A DNA stretch of 64,000 nucleotides from Planctomycetota bacterium (lineage in GTDB: Bacteria > Planctomycetota > UBA1135 > UBA2386), in NCBI GenBank assembly GCA_020849665.1, contig JADLFX010000060.1:79917-143916 (forward strand), given 5' to 3'. Below the pieces are notes generated by a model. The model made no database searches. It had not been told where the DNA came from and worked only from the letters and a program-made list of their open reading frames with translations. Position numbers and translations under genes: made by a program. Positions 1 to 7,554 of the stretch are shown in pieces. Within the stretch, counting starts at the first letter, position 1, and each line of letters begins with the position of its first letter.

Positions 1-670
1 GCCAGAAGATCGCGGCACCGCGGTACACGTCGTTGAACTGCTCGATCGGCGCGTAGCCGCCGCCGAGCGGTGCCGGGTACTGCGAGGTCTCGATCACGTA
101 CTCGGTGTTCGGCGTGACGAACGCCGCGCCGTGGTCGGACTGGATCAGCTCGGTGGTGACGATCTGCCGGGTCATGAAGTCCTTGAGGCTGACCACGGCC
201 AGACGGGCGTTGGCCTTGTCGCCGACGAAGATGAACTCGCCGTCGTAGTCGCCCTTGGTCTCGCTGAGGGCGGGGTGGTGCATGTCGCCCCACTCCACGC
301 GCTTGCCGAAGCGGTTGCCGCCGTCCAGCACGTCCTCGGTGGCTTCGTCGCCGTACGCGTAGCCCTGCCAGGGCTCCGGCGTGAACACGCCGATGTACTT
401 GAGGATGCGCATGCTGGGCACGCCGATCACGATCAGGTTCCCGCCGTGTCCGCCGGACGCGAAGATCAGGTACTCGTCGTGCTTGCCCGTGGGGGTGTAG
501 GTCTTGAGCGCCGCGGTCACGTCGTCCTCGCTGAGGCCGCGTGCCTGCATGAGGCTGGCGAGGTCGGCGCCTCCGGTGCCGGGGGCCTGGCTGCCGCCGC
601 AGGCGGCGAGGGTGAAGAGGCCGGCCAGGGCGAGGAATCGCGCTGGGTGCGAGACGGACTGGTTCTGCAT
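1..670 (-). CDS. nosZ: Nitrous-oxide reductase NosZ, clade II-like, lipobox-bearing (partial, N-terminal part)
   Basis: N-terminal 223 residues of nitrous-oxide reductase; the rest lies beyond the left edge. NosZ reduces N2O to N2 outside the cytoplasmic membrane using the copper centres CuA and CuZ. The translated segment has the family's beta-propeller stretches: FASGGHGGNLIVIGVPSMR, KYIGVFTPEPWQGYAYGD, WGDMHHPALSE and FVTPNTEYVIE. The N-terminus is a Sec-type hydrophobic signal ending in a lipobox (L-A-A-C24) with no twin-arginine motif; absence of Tat is a clade II trait, and the lipobox predicts lipid anchoring. The start ATG has a GGAG eight bases upstream. It lies 36 bp behind a lipoprotein cytochrome c gene on the same strand, probably co-transcribed and a plausible electron donor. 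The C-terminal CuA domain cannot be checked. Confidence 0.93.
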   Translation of the reverse strand, partial: MQNQSVSHPARFLALAGLFTLAACGGSQAPGTGGADLASLMQARGLSEDDVTAALKTYTPTGKHDEYLIFASGGHGGNLIVIGVPSMRILKYIGVFTPEPWQGYAYGDEATEDVLDGGNRFGKRVEWGDMHHPALSETKGDYDGEFIFVGDKANARLAVVSLKDFMTRQIVTTELIQSDHGAAFVTPNTEYVIETSQYPAPLGGGYAPIEQFNDVYRGAAIFW

Positions 671-706
671 GTGTCGAACTCCGGGGAAGGGTCGAGGACT
701 AGGCGG

Positions 707-1141
707 TCACTTGGCGAGGTTCCGGACGTGCTCCACCAAGGCATCCAGAACCTTCGGGGTGCCCTTCAATTGCGGCTGGGCCGGCATCATCGGACTCTTG
801 CCGACGGCCACCCCGCCCATGGTGATCACGTTCCGGATGTGGTCGTCGCTGATGGTCTTCTGCCATTCCGCGTTGCTGAGGTCGCGCGGCTTGGGATCCA
901 GGGCCGCGGAACCCGGGCCATCGCCCTTGCCCTGCATCCCGTGGCAGGTGAAGCAGATGGTCTCGAAGGTCTTCTTGGCTTCTGCGCGGTCGGCGGCACT
1001 GATCTTGGAGGCCGCGACGGGCTTCTTGGGCGCGCCGAGAGGCTGGGTGCCGCCGTCGTCGCCGCTGCAGGCGGCCACGCCGATCAGGAAGCAGGAGGCA
1101 AGGACTACGAGGAGGGGTGCGGAGAGAGGATTCGGCTGCAT
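707..1141 (-). CDS. Lipoprotein mono-haem cytochrome c upstream of nosZ (NosC-like)
   Basis: A 144-residue exported class I-type cytochrome c. A signal peptide ends in a lipobox (V-A-A-C25). The single haem motif is C63-F-T-C66-H67, and Met residues in SPMMPA are candidate distal ligands. It is the first gene of a two-gene unit with nosZ (36 bp gap); small cytochromes c are typical of clade II nos clusters, where they are thought to carry electrons to NosZ. An upstream in-frame ATG would add 17 polar residues, so the ATG just before the signal sequence was chosen. A possible -10 (TATAGA on this strand, plus coordinates 1176-1181) lies about 35 bp upstream of the start. Direct donation to NosZ is inference. 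Confidence 0.85.
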   Translation of the reverse strand: MQPNPLSAPLLVVLASCFLIGVAACSGDDGGTQPLGAPKKPVAASKISAADRAEAKKTFETICFTCHGMQGKGDGPGSAALDPKPRDLSNAEWQKTISDDHIRNVITMGGVAVGKSPMMPAQPQLKGTPKVLDALVEHVRNLAK

Positions 1142-1175
1142 GATGCTTCGGTTGCGGGAGCGCCCTTGGCGCGGA

Positions 1176-1215
1176 TCTATATGCGCCGACAACGGATCGG
1201 AACATCTGTTGTTTC
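1176..1215 (-). promoter_or_regulatory. Candidate promoter/operator between nos genes and split ric pair
   Basis: The divergent gap between the cytochrome c/nosZ unit and the RIC-like pair holds a TATAGA -10-like hexamer on the minus strand (1176-1181) without a good -35. About 20-35 bp further upstream is an imperfect dyad, GAACA-N5-TGTTTC, at 1200-1215. That arrangement would suit an activator-dependent promoter, but the dyad does not match the FNR/DNR consensus. Assignment is tentative. Confidence 0.25.
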
Positions 1216-1341
1216 ACCCGTCGGGCGTTTCGGGTCCGCATGGCTGACGCCAACGGAAGGATTCCCAGGGAAGGGCCAGTGCAGCCCGCGGTACGGCCCA
1301 TCCCGGCGTCTTGAAAGGAAGTGCGGCTGCCGGCGTTCGCA

Positions 1342-1358
1342 GCGGGACGGCGTCCCGC
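1342..1358. promoter_or_regulatory. Near-perfect 17-bp palindrome upstream of RIC-like pair
   Basis: GCGGGACG-G-CGTCCCGC: eight-base arms around a single central base, 32 bp before the ATG at 1391. It could be an operator for the divergent nos/ric promoters or a leader hairpin. No regulator is identifiable here. Confidence 0.35.
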
Positions 1359-1390
1359 GCCCCAGCCCCAGCCCCCAGCCTGCCCGGCCC

Positions 1391-1651
1391 ATGCAGATCG
1401 ACCCCCAACGTTCCGTGCCCGACCTCGTGGGCGAGATGCCCTGGGCGCGCTGGATCTTCGTCAGCTACGGCCTCGACGTCGCCGCCTGGGGTGTGTCGTT
1501 GGAGGTTGCCTGCGTGCGTGCCGGTGTGCCCCTGGCCACCGTACTGGTGGCGCTGGAGCAGGCGCACCCGGCCACGCCTCCCCGATCCCCGCGCCGCACC
1601 TCCGTCCTGTCGGGGGTCCCCCGGTGGTCTGCGTTCTCGAACCTGCCATGA
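1391..1651 (+). CDS. Stand-alone ScdA_N/DUF542-like domain protein lacking the Cys pair
   Basis: An 86-residue protein whose residues 7-55 resemble the N-terminal ScdA_N (DUF542) domain of RIC/YtfE/ScdA iron-sulfur-cluster repair proteins: SVPDLVGEMPWARWIF, then a Gly-Leu-Asp turn, then SLEVACVRAGV and a valine/leucine-rich helix. In canonical family members the turn carries a Cys-Cys-Gly motif; here it reads DVAAWG, so both cysteines are replaced by alanine. The tail (about residue 59 onward) is Pro/Arg/Ser-rich. Its stop overlaps the next gene's start (ATGA), so the two are translationally coupled. Domain assignment rests on pattern and neighbour. There is no clear Shine-Dalgarno before the ATG. 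Confidence 0.6.
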   Translation: MQIDPQRSVPDLVGEMPWARWIFVSYGLDVAAWGVSLEVACVRAGVPLATVLVALEQAHPATPPRSPRRTSVLSGVPRWSAFSNLP

Positions 1652-2121
1652 AGCGCGATCCGCGCCTGCACGGCCTCTCGAACGACCACCACACCGGCCT
1701 CCTCCTGGCCCAGCGGATCCGTACGGCATCTGCCAAGGGGGGCATCGACCAGGAGTTCGTCCGGCAGGTCGCGGGCGAGTTCCGGGCGCAGGTGGAGGTG
1801 CACTTCACGGTGGAGGAGCGCTGCCTGCTGCCCGCGCTCCGCGCCGTGGGGGAGGGCGCCCACGCCGACCGGCTGCAGCGGGAGCACGACCAGCTCTGCG
1901 CCCTGATCCACGAGGCCGAACGGGATCCGCAGAAGCTCGACGCGTTCGCGACCCTCCTGCACGACCACATCCGGCACGAGGAGCGCGAGGTGTTCCCGCT
2001 CGCCGAGGCCAGGTGTGCGCCGCAGGACCTGGACAGGATCGGCGTGGAGCGGCCGCACTTCCCCGCCAAGGGCACCAAGGGGGGGTCGGCGCAGGTCTCC
2101 TGGCAGGATCCGTTCGCGTAG
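1648..2121 (+). CDS. Hemerythrin-like (HHE) domain protein, RIC C-terminal-half homologue
   Basis: A 157-residue cytoplasmic four-helix hemerythrin-like protein. Candidate di-iron ligands sit in the usual spacing: H14/H15 near the N-terminus, H52-xxx-E56, H80, and H107-xxx-E111. It overlaps the preceding ScdA_N-like gene by ATGA; together the two reproduce the domain order of RIC (YtfE/ScdA), which repairs NO- or peroxide-damaged iron-sulfur clusters. Divergent placement from nosZ fits a role under nitrogen-oxide stress, but this is inferred from context; hemerythrin-like proteins may also sense or store O2 or NO. Confidence 0.82.
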   Translation: MKRDPRLHGLSNDHHTGLLLAQRIRTASAKGGIDQEFVRQVAGEFRAQVEVHFTVEERCLLPALRAVGEGAHADRLQREHDQLCALIHEAERDPQKLDAFATLLHDHIRHEEREVFPLAEARCAPQDLDRIGVERPHFPAKGTKGGSAQVSWQDPFA

Positions 2122-2172
2122 CGGCTCGGGGCGGTCGGCAGCCGTGTGTCCGCCGGCCTGCCGGGAGCCGGG

Positions 2173-2946
2173 TCACGCGCCGAGGATCGAGTACCCCGAA
2201 TCGACGTAGATCACCTGCCCCGTGATGCCGCGGGACAGGTGCGAGAGCAGGAAGAGGGCCGTGTTGCCGACGTCCTCCTGGGTGACGTTGCGGCGCAGGG
2301 GCGCCTTCTCGGCCATGCTCTGGTGCAGGGAGCTGAAGTCCGAGACGCCCATCGCGGAGAGCGTCTTGATGGGTCCGGCGGAGATCGCGTTCACCCGGAC
2401 TCCTCTGGGGCCCAGGTCGTTGGCGAGGTAGCGCACGCTCGACTCCAGCGCCGCCTTGGCCACGCCCATGACGTTGTAGTTCGGCACGACCTTCTCGGCG
2501 CCGTAGTAGCTGAGCGTGACCACGCCCGCCTCGCGGCCTTCCATCAGCGGCGCCGCGTGGCGGCACATCTCCACGAGCGAGTAGGCCGAGACCTGCTGGG
2601 CGATCGCGTAGCCCTCCCAGGAGGTGTTGACGAACTGGCCGCCGAGCTCCTCGCGCCTCGCGAAGGCGATGCAGTGCACCAGGGCGTCCACGTGCCCGAA
2701 CTCCTTGGCGATGCCGGCGAAGTACGACTCGGTCTGGCCGGGAACGGTCACGTCGCAGGGCGCGACGTAGGCGGGTTGCGGCAGGTCTGCGACCAGCTTG
2801 CGCACGCCGTCCTCCATGCGCTCGTTCTGGTAGTTGAGCGCCAGCTTCGCGCCGTGGTCGGCCAGGGCCTGGGTGATGCCCCAAGCGATCGAGCGCTTGT
2901 TGGCCACGCCGAAGATCACCGCCACCTTGCCGTCCATCAGGCCCAT
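2173..2946 (-). CDS. fabI: Enoyl-[acyl-carrier-protein] reductase (NADH), FabI
   Basis: A 257-residue short-chain-dehydrogenase-family enzyme catalysing the last reduction of each fatty-acid elongation cycle. The N-terminus MDGKVAVIFGVANKRSIAWG is the FabI cofactor-binding signature. The catalytic Tyr-x6-Lys is present (Y-NVMGVA-K), preceded by the SYYGAEK segment; SAGPIKTLSA and GQVIYVDSGYSI mark the substrate-binding lid and C-terminus. Length is normal for FabI. The ATG has a GGAG eight bases upstream. It lies downstream of mutY on the same strand (128-bp gap). FabI is the target of triclosan-type inhibitors in other bacteria. Confidence 0.96.
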   Translation of the reverse strand: MGLMDGKVAVIFGVANKRSIAWGITQALADHGAKLALNYQNERMEDGVRKLVADLPQPAYVAPCDVTVPGQTESYFAGIAKEFGHVDALVHCIAFARREELGGQFVNTSWEGYAIAQQVSAYSLVEMCRHAAPLMEGREAGVVTLSYYGAEKVVPNYNVMGVAKAALESSVRYLANDLGPRGVRVNAISAGPIKTLSAMGVSDFSSLHQSMAEKAPLRRNVTQEDVGNTALFLLSHLSRGITGQVIYVDSGYSILGA

Positions 2947-3074
2947 GGTCTTGCTCCGTGCCGCCCCGGTTCCGGGGAGGCGCGGGAGGATACCCGCGGG
3001 GCGAGGGTGGTTCGAACCTGCGCGGCGGGCCGGGCGGGGATTGGGTCCGGCCCCTGGTTCGGGCACGCGAGCGC

Positions 3075-4124
3075 TCAGGGTCCGCGCCCGAGCCGCGCGA
3101 ACGTCTTGCGGCTCGTGGTCGACCACGGGACCGTCTGGTCCTCGGGCAGGGCCTCGAGCAGGGGCGCGCGCGCCCGCGCCAGGCAGGTGGCGCCGTGGAC
3201 GGTCAGCTCGATCCGGTGCCGGGTGATCGCGTGGCGGACCGTGGCCAGGACCGGTCCGAGCACCACCTGGAGTCCCAGCGCCGCGCGGAACGCCGCCGCC
3301 AGATCCGTGCCCTGCGCGTGGTCCTGGAGGATGCCGAGACCCGGCAGCTCGACCTGGCCCTCGTTGATCTCGCCCGCCGGGATCCGCCGTCCCAGGACCA
3401 GGCCCCCGCCGCGATCCACGAGGACCGCGTGGGTCCGGATCGCGATCGGCCGAGGCCGTGCCGCCCGTCGCGGGAGCTCGGCCTGCGCGTGGGTCCGTCG
3501 CGCCACGCAGTCCGCGGCGATGGGGCACTCGGCGCAGCGCGGGCCGCGCGGCAGGCACACCGTGGCGCCCAGTTCCATCAGCGCCTGGTTGAAGTCGCCG
3601 GCGCGGCCGCGATCCAGCCATGCCTCGACCGTGCCGCGCACCTGCGCGGCGCCCGCGCCGCGCTTGACGTCGCTCACGATTCCGCGGTGCCGGGCCACGA
3701 CCCGCTCCACGTTGCCGTCGATCGCGGGCAACGCGTGGCCGAAGGCGATCGAGGCGATGGCGCCCTGTGTGTAGGCCCCGATCCCGGGCAGCTCCGCCAG
3801 TTGCCCGGGCGCGCGGGGCACCACGCCGCGATGCTCGGCCACCACGGCCTGCGCGCCGCGCTGGAGCAGTCGGGCGCGCCGGTAGTAGCCCAGGCCGCGC
3901 CAGGCCCGGAGCACGTCGTCCTCGCTCGCCCCCGCGAACGCTGCCGGTGTGGGGTAGCTGGCGAGGAAGCGCTCGAAATGGCCGCGCACGGCCTCCACGC
4001 GCGTCTGCTGCAGCATCACCTCGCTGACCCAGATGGCCCACGGGTCCTTGGTGCGGCGCCACGGGAGATCGCGTCGGGCGCGGTCGTACCAGTCCAGGAG
4101 CCGGGTGCGGATCAGGGGAGCCAT
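3075..4124 (-). CDS. mutY: A/G-specific adenine DNA glycosylase MutY
   Basis: A 349-residue base-excision-repair enzyme removing adenine mispaired with 8-oxoguanine. The N-terminal glycosylase domain has PWR, SEVMLQQTRVEAV (catalytic Glu), the helix-hairpin-helix LPGIGAYTQGAIAS and the catalytic Asp in AIDGNVERV. The 4Fe-4S loop is canonical, Cys-x6-Cys-x2-Cys-x5-Cys (CLPRGPRCAECPIAADC). Residues from about 230 form the Nudix-like domain that reads 8-oxoG. A longer open frame adds 55 low-complexity residues; the ATG before the conserved L-L-D-W-Y-D helix was preferred. It is divergent from the SNF2 helicase gene. Confidence 0.95.
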   Translation of the reverse strand: MAPLIRTRLLDWYDRARRDLPWRRTKDPWAIWVSEVMLQQTRVEAVRGHFERFLASYPTPAAFAGASEDDVLRAWRGLGYYRRARLLQRGAQAVVAEHRGVVPRAPGQLAELPGIGAYTQGAIASIAFGHALPAIDGNVERVVARHRGIVSDVKRGAGAAQVRGTVEAWLDRGRAGDFNQALMELGATVCLPRGPRCAECPIAADCVARRTHAQAELPRRAARPRPIAIRTHAVLVDRGGGLVLGRRIPAGEINEGQVELPGLGILQDHAQGTDLAAAFRAALGLQVVLGPVLATVRHAITRHRIELTVHGATCLARARAPLLEALPEDQTVPWSTTSRKTFARLGRGP

Positions 4125-4287
4125 CTGCAGCCGGGAGTGGAACGCGGGCAGGGGCGATGCGGCAAGGGTGGGAATCGGGAGCGAAACCGGCCCGCTCGTT
4201 CCACTCCAGTGGGCAGACGCATCCGCCCCGGCCGGACCCTCGGTCAGGCCGTTCCGGGCGCCCCGGCGAAGGACCTCGACCGGTTCC

Positions 4288-7200
4288 ATGATGACCTCCG
4301 AGCAGCGGCGCGGCGACCGACCGTCCGCACCACGATCCGACGCCCTCGCACAGCCTCATGTGCTGGCGGCTCTGTGGCAGGGGCACGTTCCTCGCGGCCT
4401 CACGCGGGAGCGCGGCGGGATCGTCGCCGAGGCTCCCGAAGTCCGGCGGGAACCTGGAACGGCGGGCCAGACCGGACCGGGTGCCGGAGGCGCAGCGGCC
4501 GATCCGTCCGCGCGACAGGAGCGGTGGGAACAGGCGCTGGAGAGCCTCTGTGCCCAGGTGGCGCCGCGGGCCAGGCGCGCGGCGCCGCCTGTGCCGGGCG
4601 GGATCGTCTACGTGCTCCAGGTGCCGGACGGAACCGGGGCCGCAGACGTGCTCGTCGAGGTCTGCGCCCCGGCATCGCGGGGGGAAGCGTCGGGGAGCCC
4701 GCGTCTGGTGCCCGTGGAGCTGAGCGTCGGCGCACTGGCAGAGCTGCCGGATCCCCTGGATCGCGAGATCCTCTCCGCATGGCTGCTGCCTCGCGCCTGC
4801 CGCCCGGAATGGACGCAGGTCGCGCCTCCGGGGCCGAACCCGGGGTTGGACCCGGTGTTCCGAGTGCCGCCCGCCGCGGCCGCGCCCCTGCTGCGGAGGT
4901 TGGCGGATGCGGGCCGTCTCGCCACGCGCGGAACGGACCGGCGGATCCGGAAGGTCGCGTCGTTCGACTCCGGGCCCCCCTGGAACCTGGTGCTGGGGCT
5001 GTCGTCCGCCGATGGCAGTGCGCGCGTCCGGCTCCGGGTCCAGCTGCGTCGTGCGTCGATCGAGCGCGACCTGGACGGCGTGGAACCGCTGGCCGGAGCC
5101 GGCCTGCTGGTGGACGGAGAGACCCTGGCCGAGTTGCGGCCCGCAGGCGGCCTCGGCTCCGCGCTCCTGGAACTCGCGCGAGCAGGCATCGAGGTGCCGC
5201 GCGCGGAATGCGCGCGCCTGCTGGGTCGGCTGCTGCGACTCCCCCTGGACCTGGTTCCCGCGGTCGATGAACGACTCGGCATCGGCGTACAGCGGCCGGA
5301 GCCGCAGCCGCGCCTGCGTCTGCACCCAGGCGCCGAGGCAGCGCCGCGCGGGCAGCGGCCGACCCCGCGGTCGCTGCGAGCTGCGCTGGCCTTCTACTAC
5401 GGCGAGCATCTGGTCACCGCCGAGGCGGCGCAGCCAGCCTTCGTGAACCTCGCACCGCCCGCCCTGGTGCTGCGGGATCCGCTGCGCGAACGCGCCGCGG
5501 AGGAGCGCCTCCGCGAACTCGGCGCCGAGGCGCGAGGACGATGGACGTACCGCATCCCGGTCGAGCGCCTGGAAGCGATGGTGCGGCACCTCGCCGGCAT
5601 CGGCTGGCTCCTGGAGGGTGCAGGCAGAGTCGTGCGCGTGCCCAGGACGCCAAGAGCCGCGGTGCGCTGGGGGATCGACTGGTTCGACCTGCAGCTGGAA
5701 GTCGACTATGGCGAGGTCAGCGTCGCGGTGCAGGACCTGATCGCCGCCTTCGCGCGCGGCGAGACGTACGTCCGCCTCGCCGACGGCAGCGTCGGGCTCC
5801 TCCCCGCGGAGTGGCTGCGGCGGCTGACGCCGTGGCTCCAGTTGGCGACCAGCGCCGAGGGGCGGTTCCGGTTCCGCCCCAACCAGGGAGTCCTCCTCGA
5901 CGCCCTGCTCGCCGAGGCAGGGGCCGAGCTCGTGGGCAGCGATGCGCGGTTCACGCGCTGGCGCGCAGCACTGCGCCGGTTCCGCAGGGTCGCCCGCATC
6001 CGTGCCCCCGCGGACTTCCACGCCCAGCTGCGCCCGTACCAGGAGTACGCGCTGGGCTGGTTCGCGTTCCTGCGCCGGTTCGGCATGGGCGGCTGTCTGG
6101 CGGATGACATGGGGCTGGGCAAGACCGTGCAGATCCTCGCGCTCCTCGCGCAGCGCCGATCGCGCCCCGAGGGGCGCGTCCGCGGGGCGGGGGACGAACC
6201 GGGGGACACCGAGCGGCGCCCGAGTCTGGTCGTCGCGCCGCGCAGCGTGATCTTCCACTGGCGGCGCGAGGCCGAGCGGTTCGTACCCGGGCTGCGGGTC
6301 CTGGAGCACAGGGGCAATGCGTGCAGCACGCGCCTGGCCGAGCTGCGCTCGGCCGACCTCGTACTCATCACGTACGGCACGCTGCGGCGGGGTGCGGCGA
6401 GCCTCTGCGCCCTGCACTTCGACTACGTGATCCTCGACGAGGCGCAGGCGATCAAGAACCCTGCCACGGAGGCCGCCAAGGCAGCCCGACTCCTGCGGGC
6501 AAGGCACCGGATCGTGCTGACCGGCACGCCGATCGAGAACCGCCTCGACGACCTCTGGAGCCTCTTCGAGTTCCTCAACCCCGGCATGCTGGGCAGCGTG
6601 CGGGCGTTCCGCGAGGCGATGCACGGTGCCCGCAGGCACGGCGTCTCGAAGCGCCTGCGCACGCTGCTGAGGCCCTTCCTCCTGCGCCGGACCAAGTCGC
6701 AGGTCGCGCCGGAGCTGCCCGCACGCACGGAGCAGGTGCTCGCGGTGGAACTGGACGAGGCCCAGCGGCGCTTCTACGACGAGCTCAGGCAGGGCGTGCG
6801 CGACTCGCTGCTGACCAAGCTCGATCAGGTGGGCGTGGCCGCCGCCCAGATCCATGTCTTGCACGCCCTCCTGCGCCTGCGGCAAGCGGCCTGCCATCCG
6901 GGGCTGGTGGAGGAGCGGCGCAAGGCCCTGGGCAGCGCCAAGCTGGACGCCCTCCTGGAGCGGCTCCGCGCGGTGCGCGCGGCGGGACGCAAGGCCCTGG
7001 TCTTCTCGCAGTTCACCACCATGCTCGGTCTCCTGCGCGAGCGTCTGGATGCGGCGGAGGTCACGTACGCCTACCTCGACGGCGCGACCGACGACCGGGA
7101 ATCCTGCGTGCGACGGTTCCAGGACGACCCTGCCTGCGGCGTCTTCCTGATCAGCCTGCACGCCGGCGGGTTCGGCCTCAACCTGACCGCCGCCGAGTAC

Positions 7201-7440
7201 GTCTTCCTCCTCGACCCGTGGTGGAACCCCGCCGTGGAGGCACAGGCGATCGATCGCGCGCACCGCATCGGCCAGACGCGGGCCGTGTTCGCCTGCCGCA
7301 TCATCGCCAAGGACACCGTGGAGGATCGCATCCTCGAACTGCAGGAACGCAAGCGGGCCCTGGCGCAGGCGATCTTCGCGGAGGATCGGGCCGGCATGCG
7401 TGCATTGACGCGGGACGACGTGGCGGCGCTGCTCGCGTGA
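4288..7440 (+). CDS. SNF2-family DEAD/DEAH-box helicase/translocase
   Basis: A 1050-residue Swi2/Snf2 ATPase. Residues 1 to about 570 are a bacterial-type N-terminal region without clear motifs. The SNF2_N core follows: LRPYQEYALGWF, Walker A DDMGLGKT (about 606-613), Walker B ILDEAQAIKNP, motif III LTGTPIENRLDDLWSLFEFL. The helicase C domain shows ALVFSQFTTML, HAGGFGLNLT and motif VI QAIDRAHRIGQ. Such proteins translocate on double-stranded DNA and remodel protein-DNA or transcription complexes; the specific role is unknown. Two adjacent ATGs (4288, 4291) are possible starts. It is divergent from mutY, so a repair role is possible but not shown. Confidence 0.92.
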   Translation: MMTSEQRRGDRPSAPRSDALAQPHVLAALWQGHVPRGLTRERGGIVAEAPEVRREPGTAGQTGPGAGGAAADPSARQERWEQALESLCAQVAPRARRAAPPVPGGIVYVLQVPDGTGAADVLVEVCAPASRGEASGSPRLVPVELSVGALAELPDPLDREILSAWLLPRACRPEWTQVAPPGPNPGLDPVFRVPPAAAAPLLRRLADAGRLATRGTDRRIRKVASFDSGPPWNLVLGLSSADGSARVRLRVQLRRASIERDLDGVEPLAGAGLLVDGETLAELRPAGGLGSALLELARAGIEVPRAECARLLGRLLRLPLDLVPAVDERLGIGVQRPEPQPRLRLHPGAEAAPRGQRPTPRSLRAALAFYYGEHLVTAEAAQPAFVNLAPPALVLRDPLRERAAEERLRELGAEARGRWTYRIPVERLEAMVRHLAGIGWLLEGAGRVVRVPRTPRAAVRWGIDWFDLQLEVDYGEVSVAVQDLIAAFARGETYVRLADGSVGLLPAEWLRRLTPWLQLATSAEGRFRFRPNQGVLLDALLAEAGAELVGSDARFTRWRAALRRFRRVARIRAPADFHAQLRPYQEYALGWFAFLRRFGMGGCLADDMGLGKTVQILALLAQRRSRPEGRVRGAGDEPGDTERRPSLVVAPRSVIFHWRREAERFVPGLRVLEHRGNACSTRLAELRSADLVLITYGTLRRGAASLCALHFDYVILDEAQAIKNPATEAAKAARLLRARHRIVLTGTPIENRLDDLWSLFEFLNPGMLGSVRAFREAMHGARRHGVSKRLRTLLRPFLLRRTKSQVAPELPARTEQVLAVELDEAQRRFYDELRQGVRDSLLTKLDQVGVAAAQIHVLHALLRLRQAACHPGLVEERRKALGSAKLDALLERLRAVRAAGRKALVFSQFTTMLGLLRERLDAAEVTYAYLDGATDDRESCVRRFQDDPACGVFLISLHAGGFGLNLTAAEYVFLLDPWWNPAVEAQAIDRAHRIGQTRAVFACRIIAKDTVEDRILELQERKRALAQAIFAEDRAGMRALTRDDVAALLA

Positions 7441-7554
7441 ACCGTTCGCAGTGCTCCGTCGCAGTGCCCGGACCCGTGCCGGAGCGTGCGGTGCTGCGGG
7501 ATGCGGGCCGGGCGTTGCACGCGGGCGAACCGCCATGGTCTGATCGTGGCTGCG

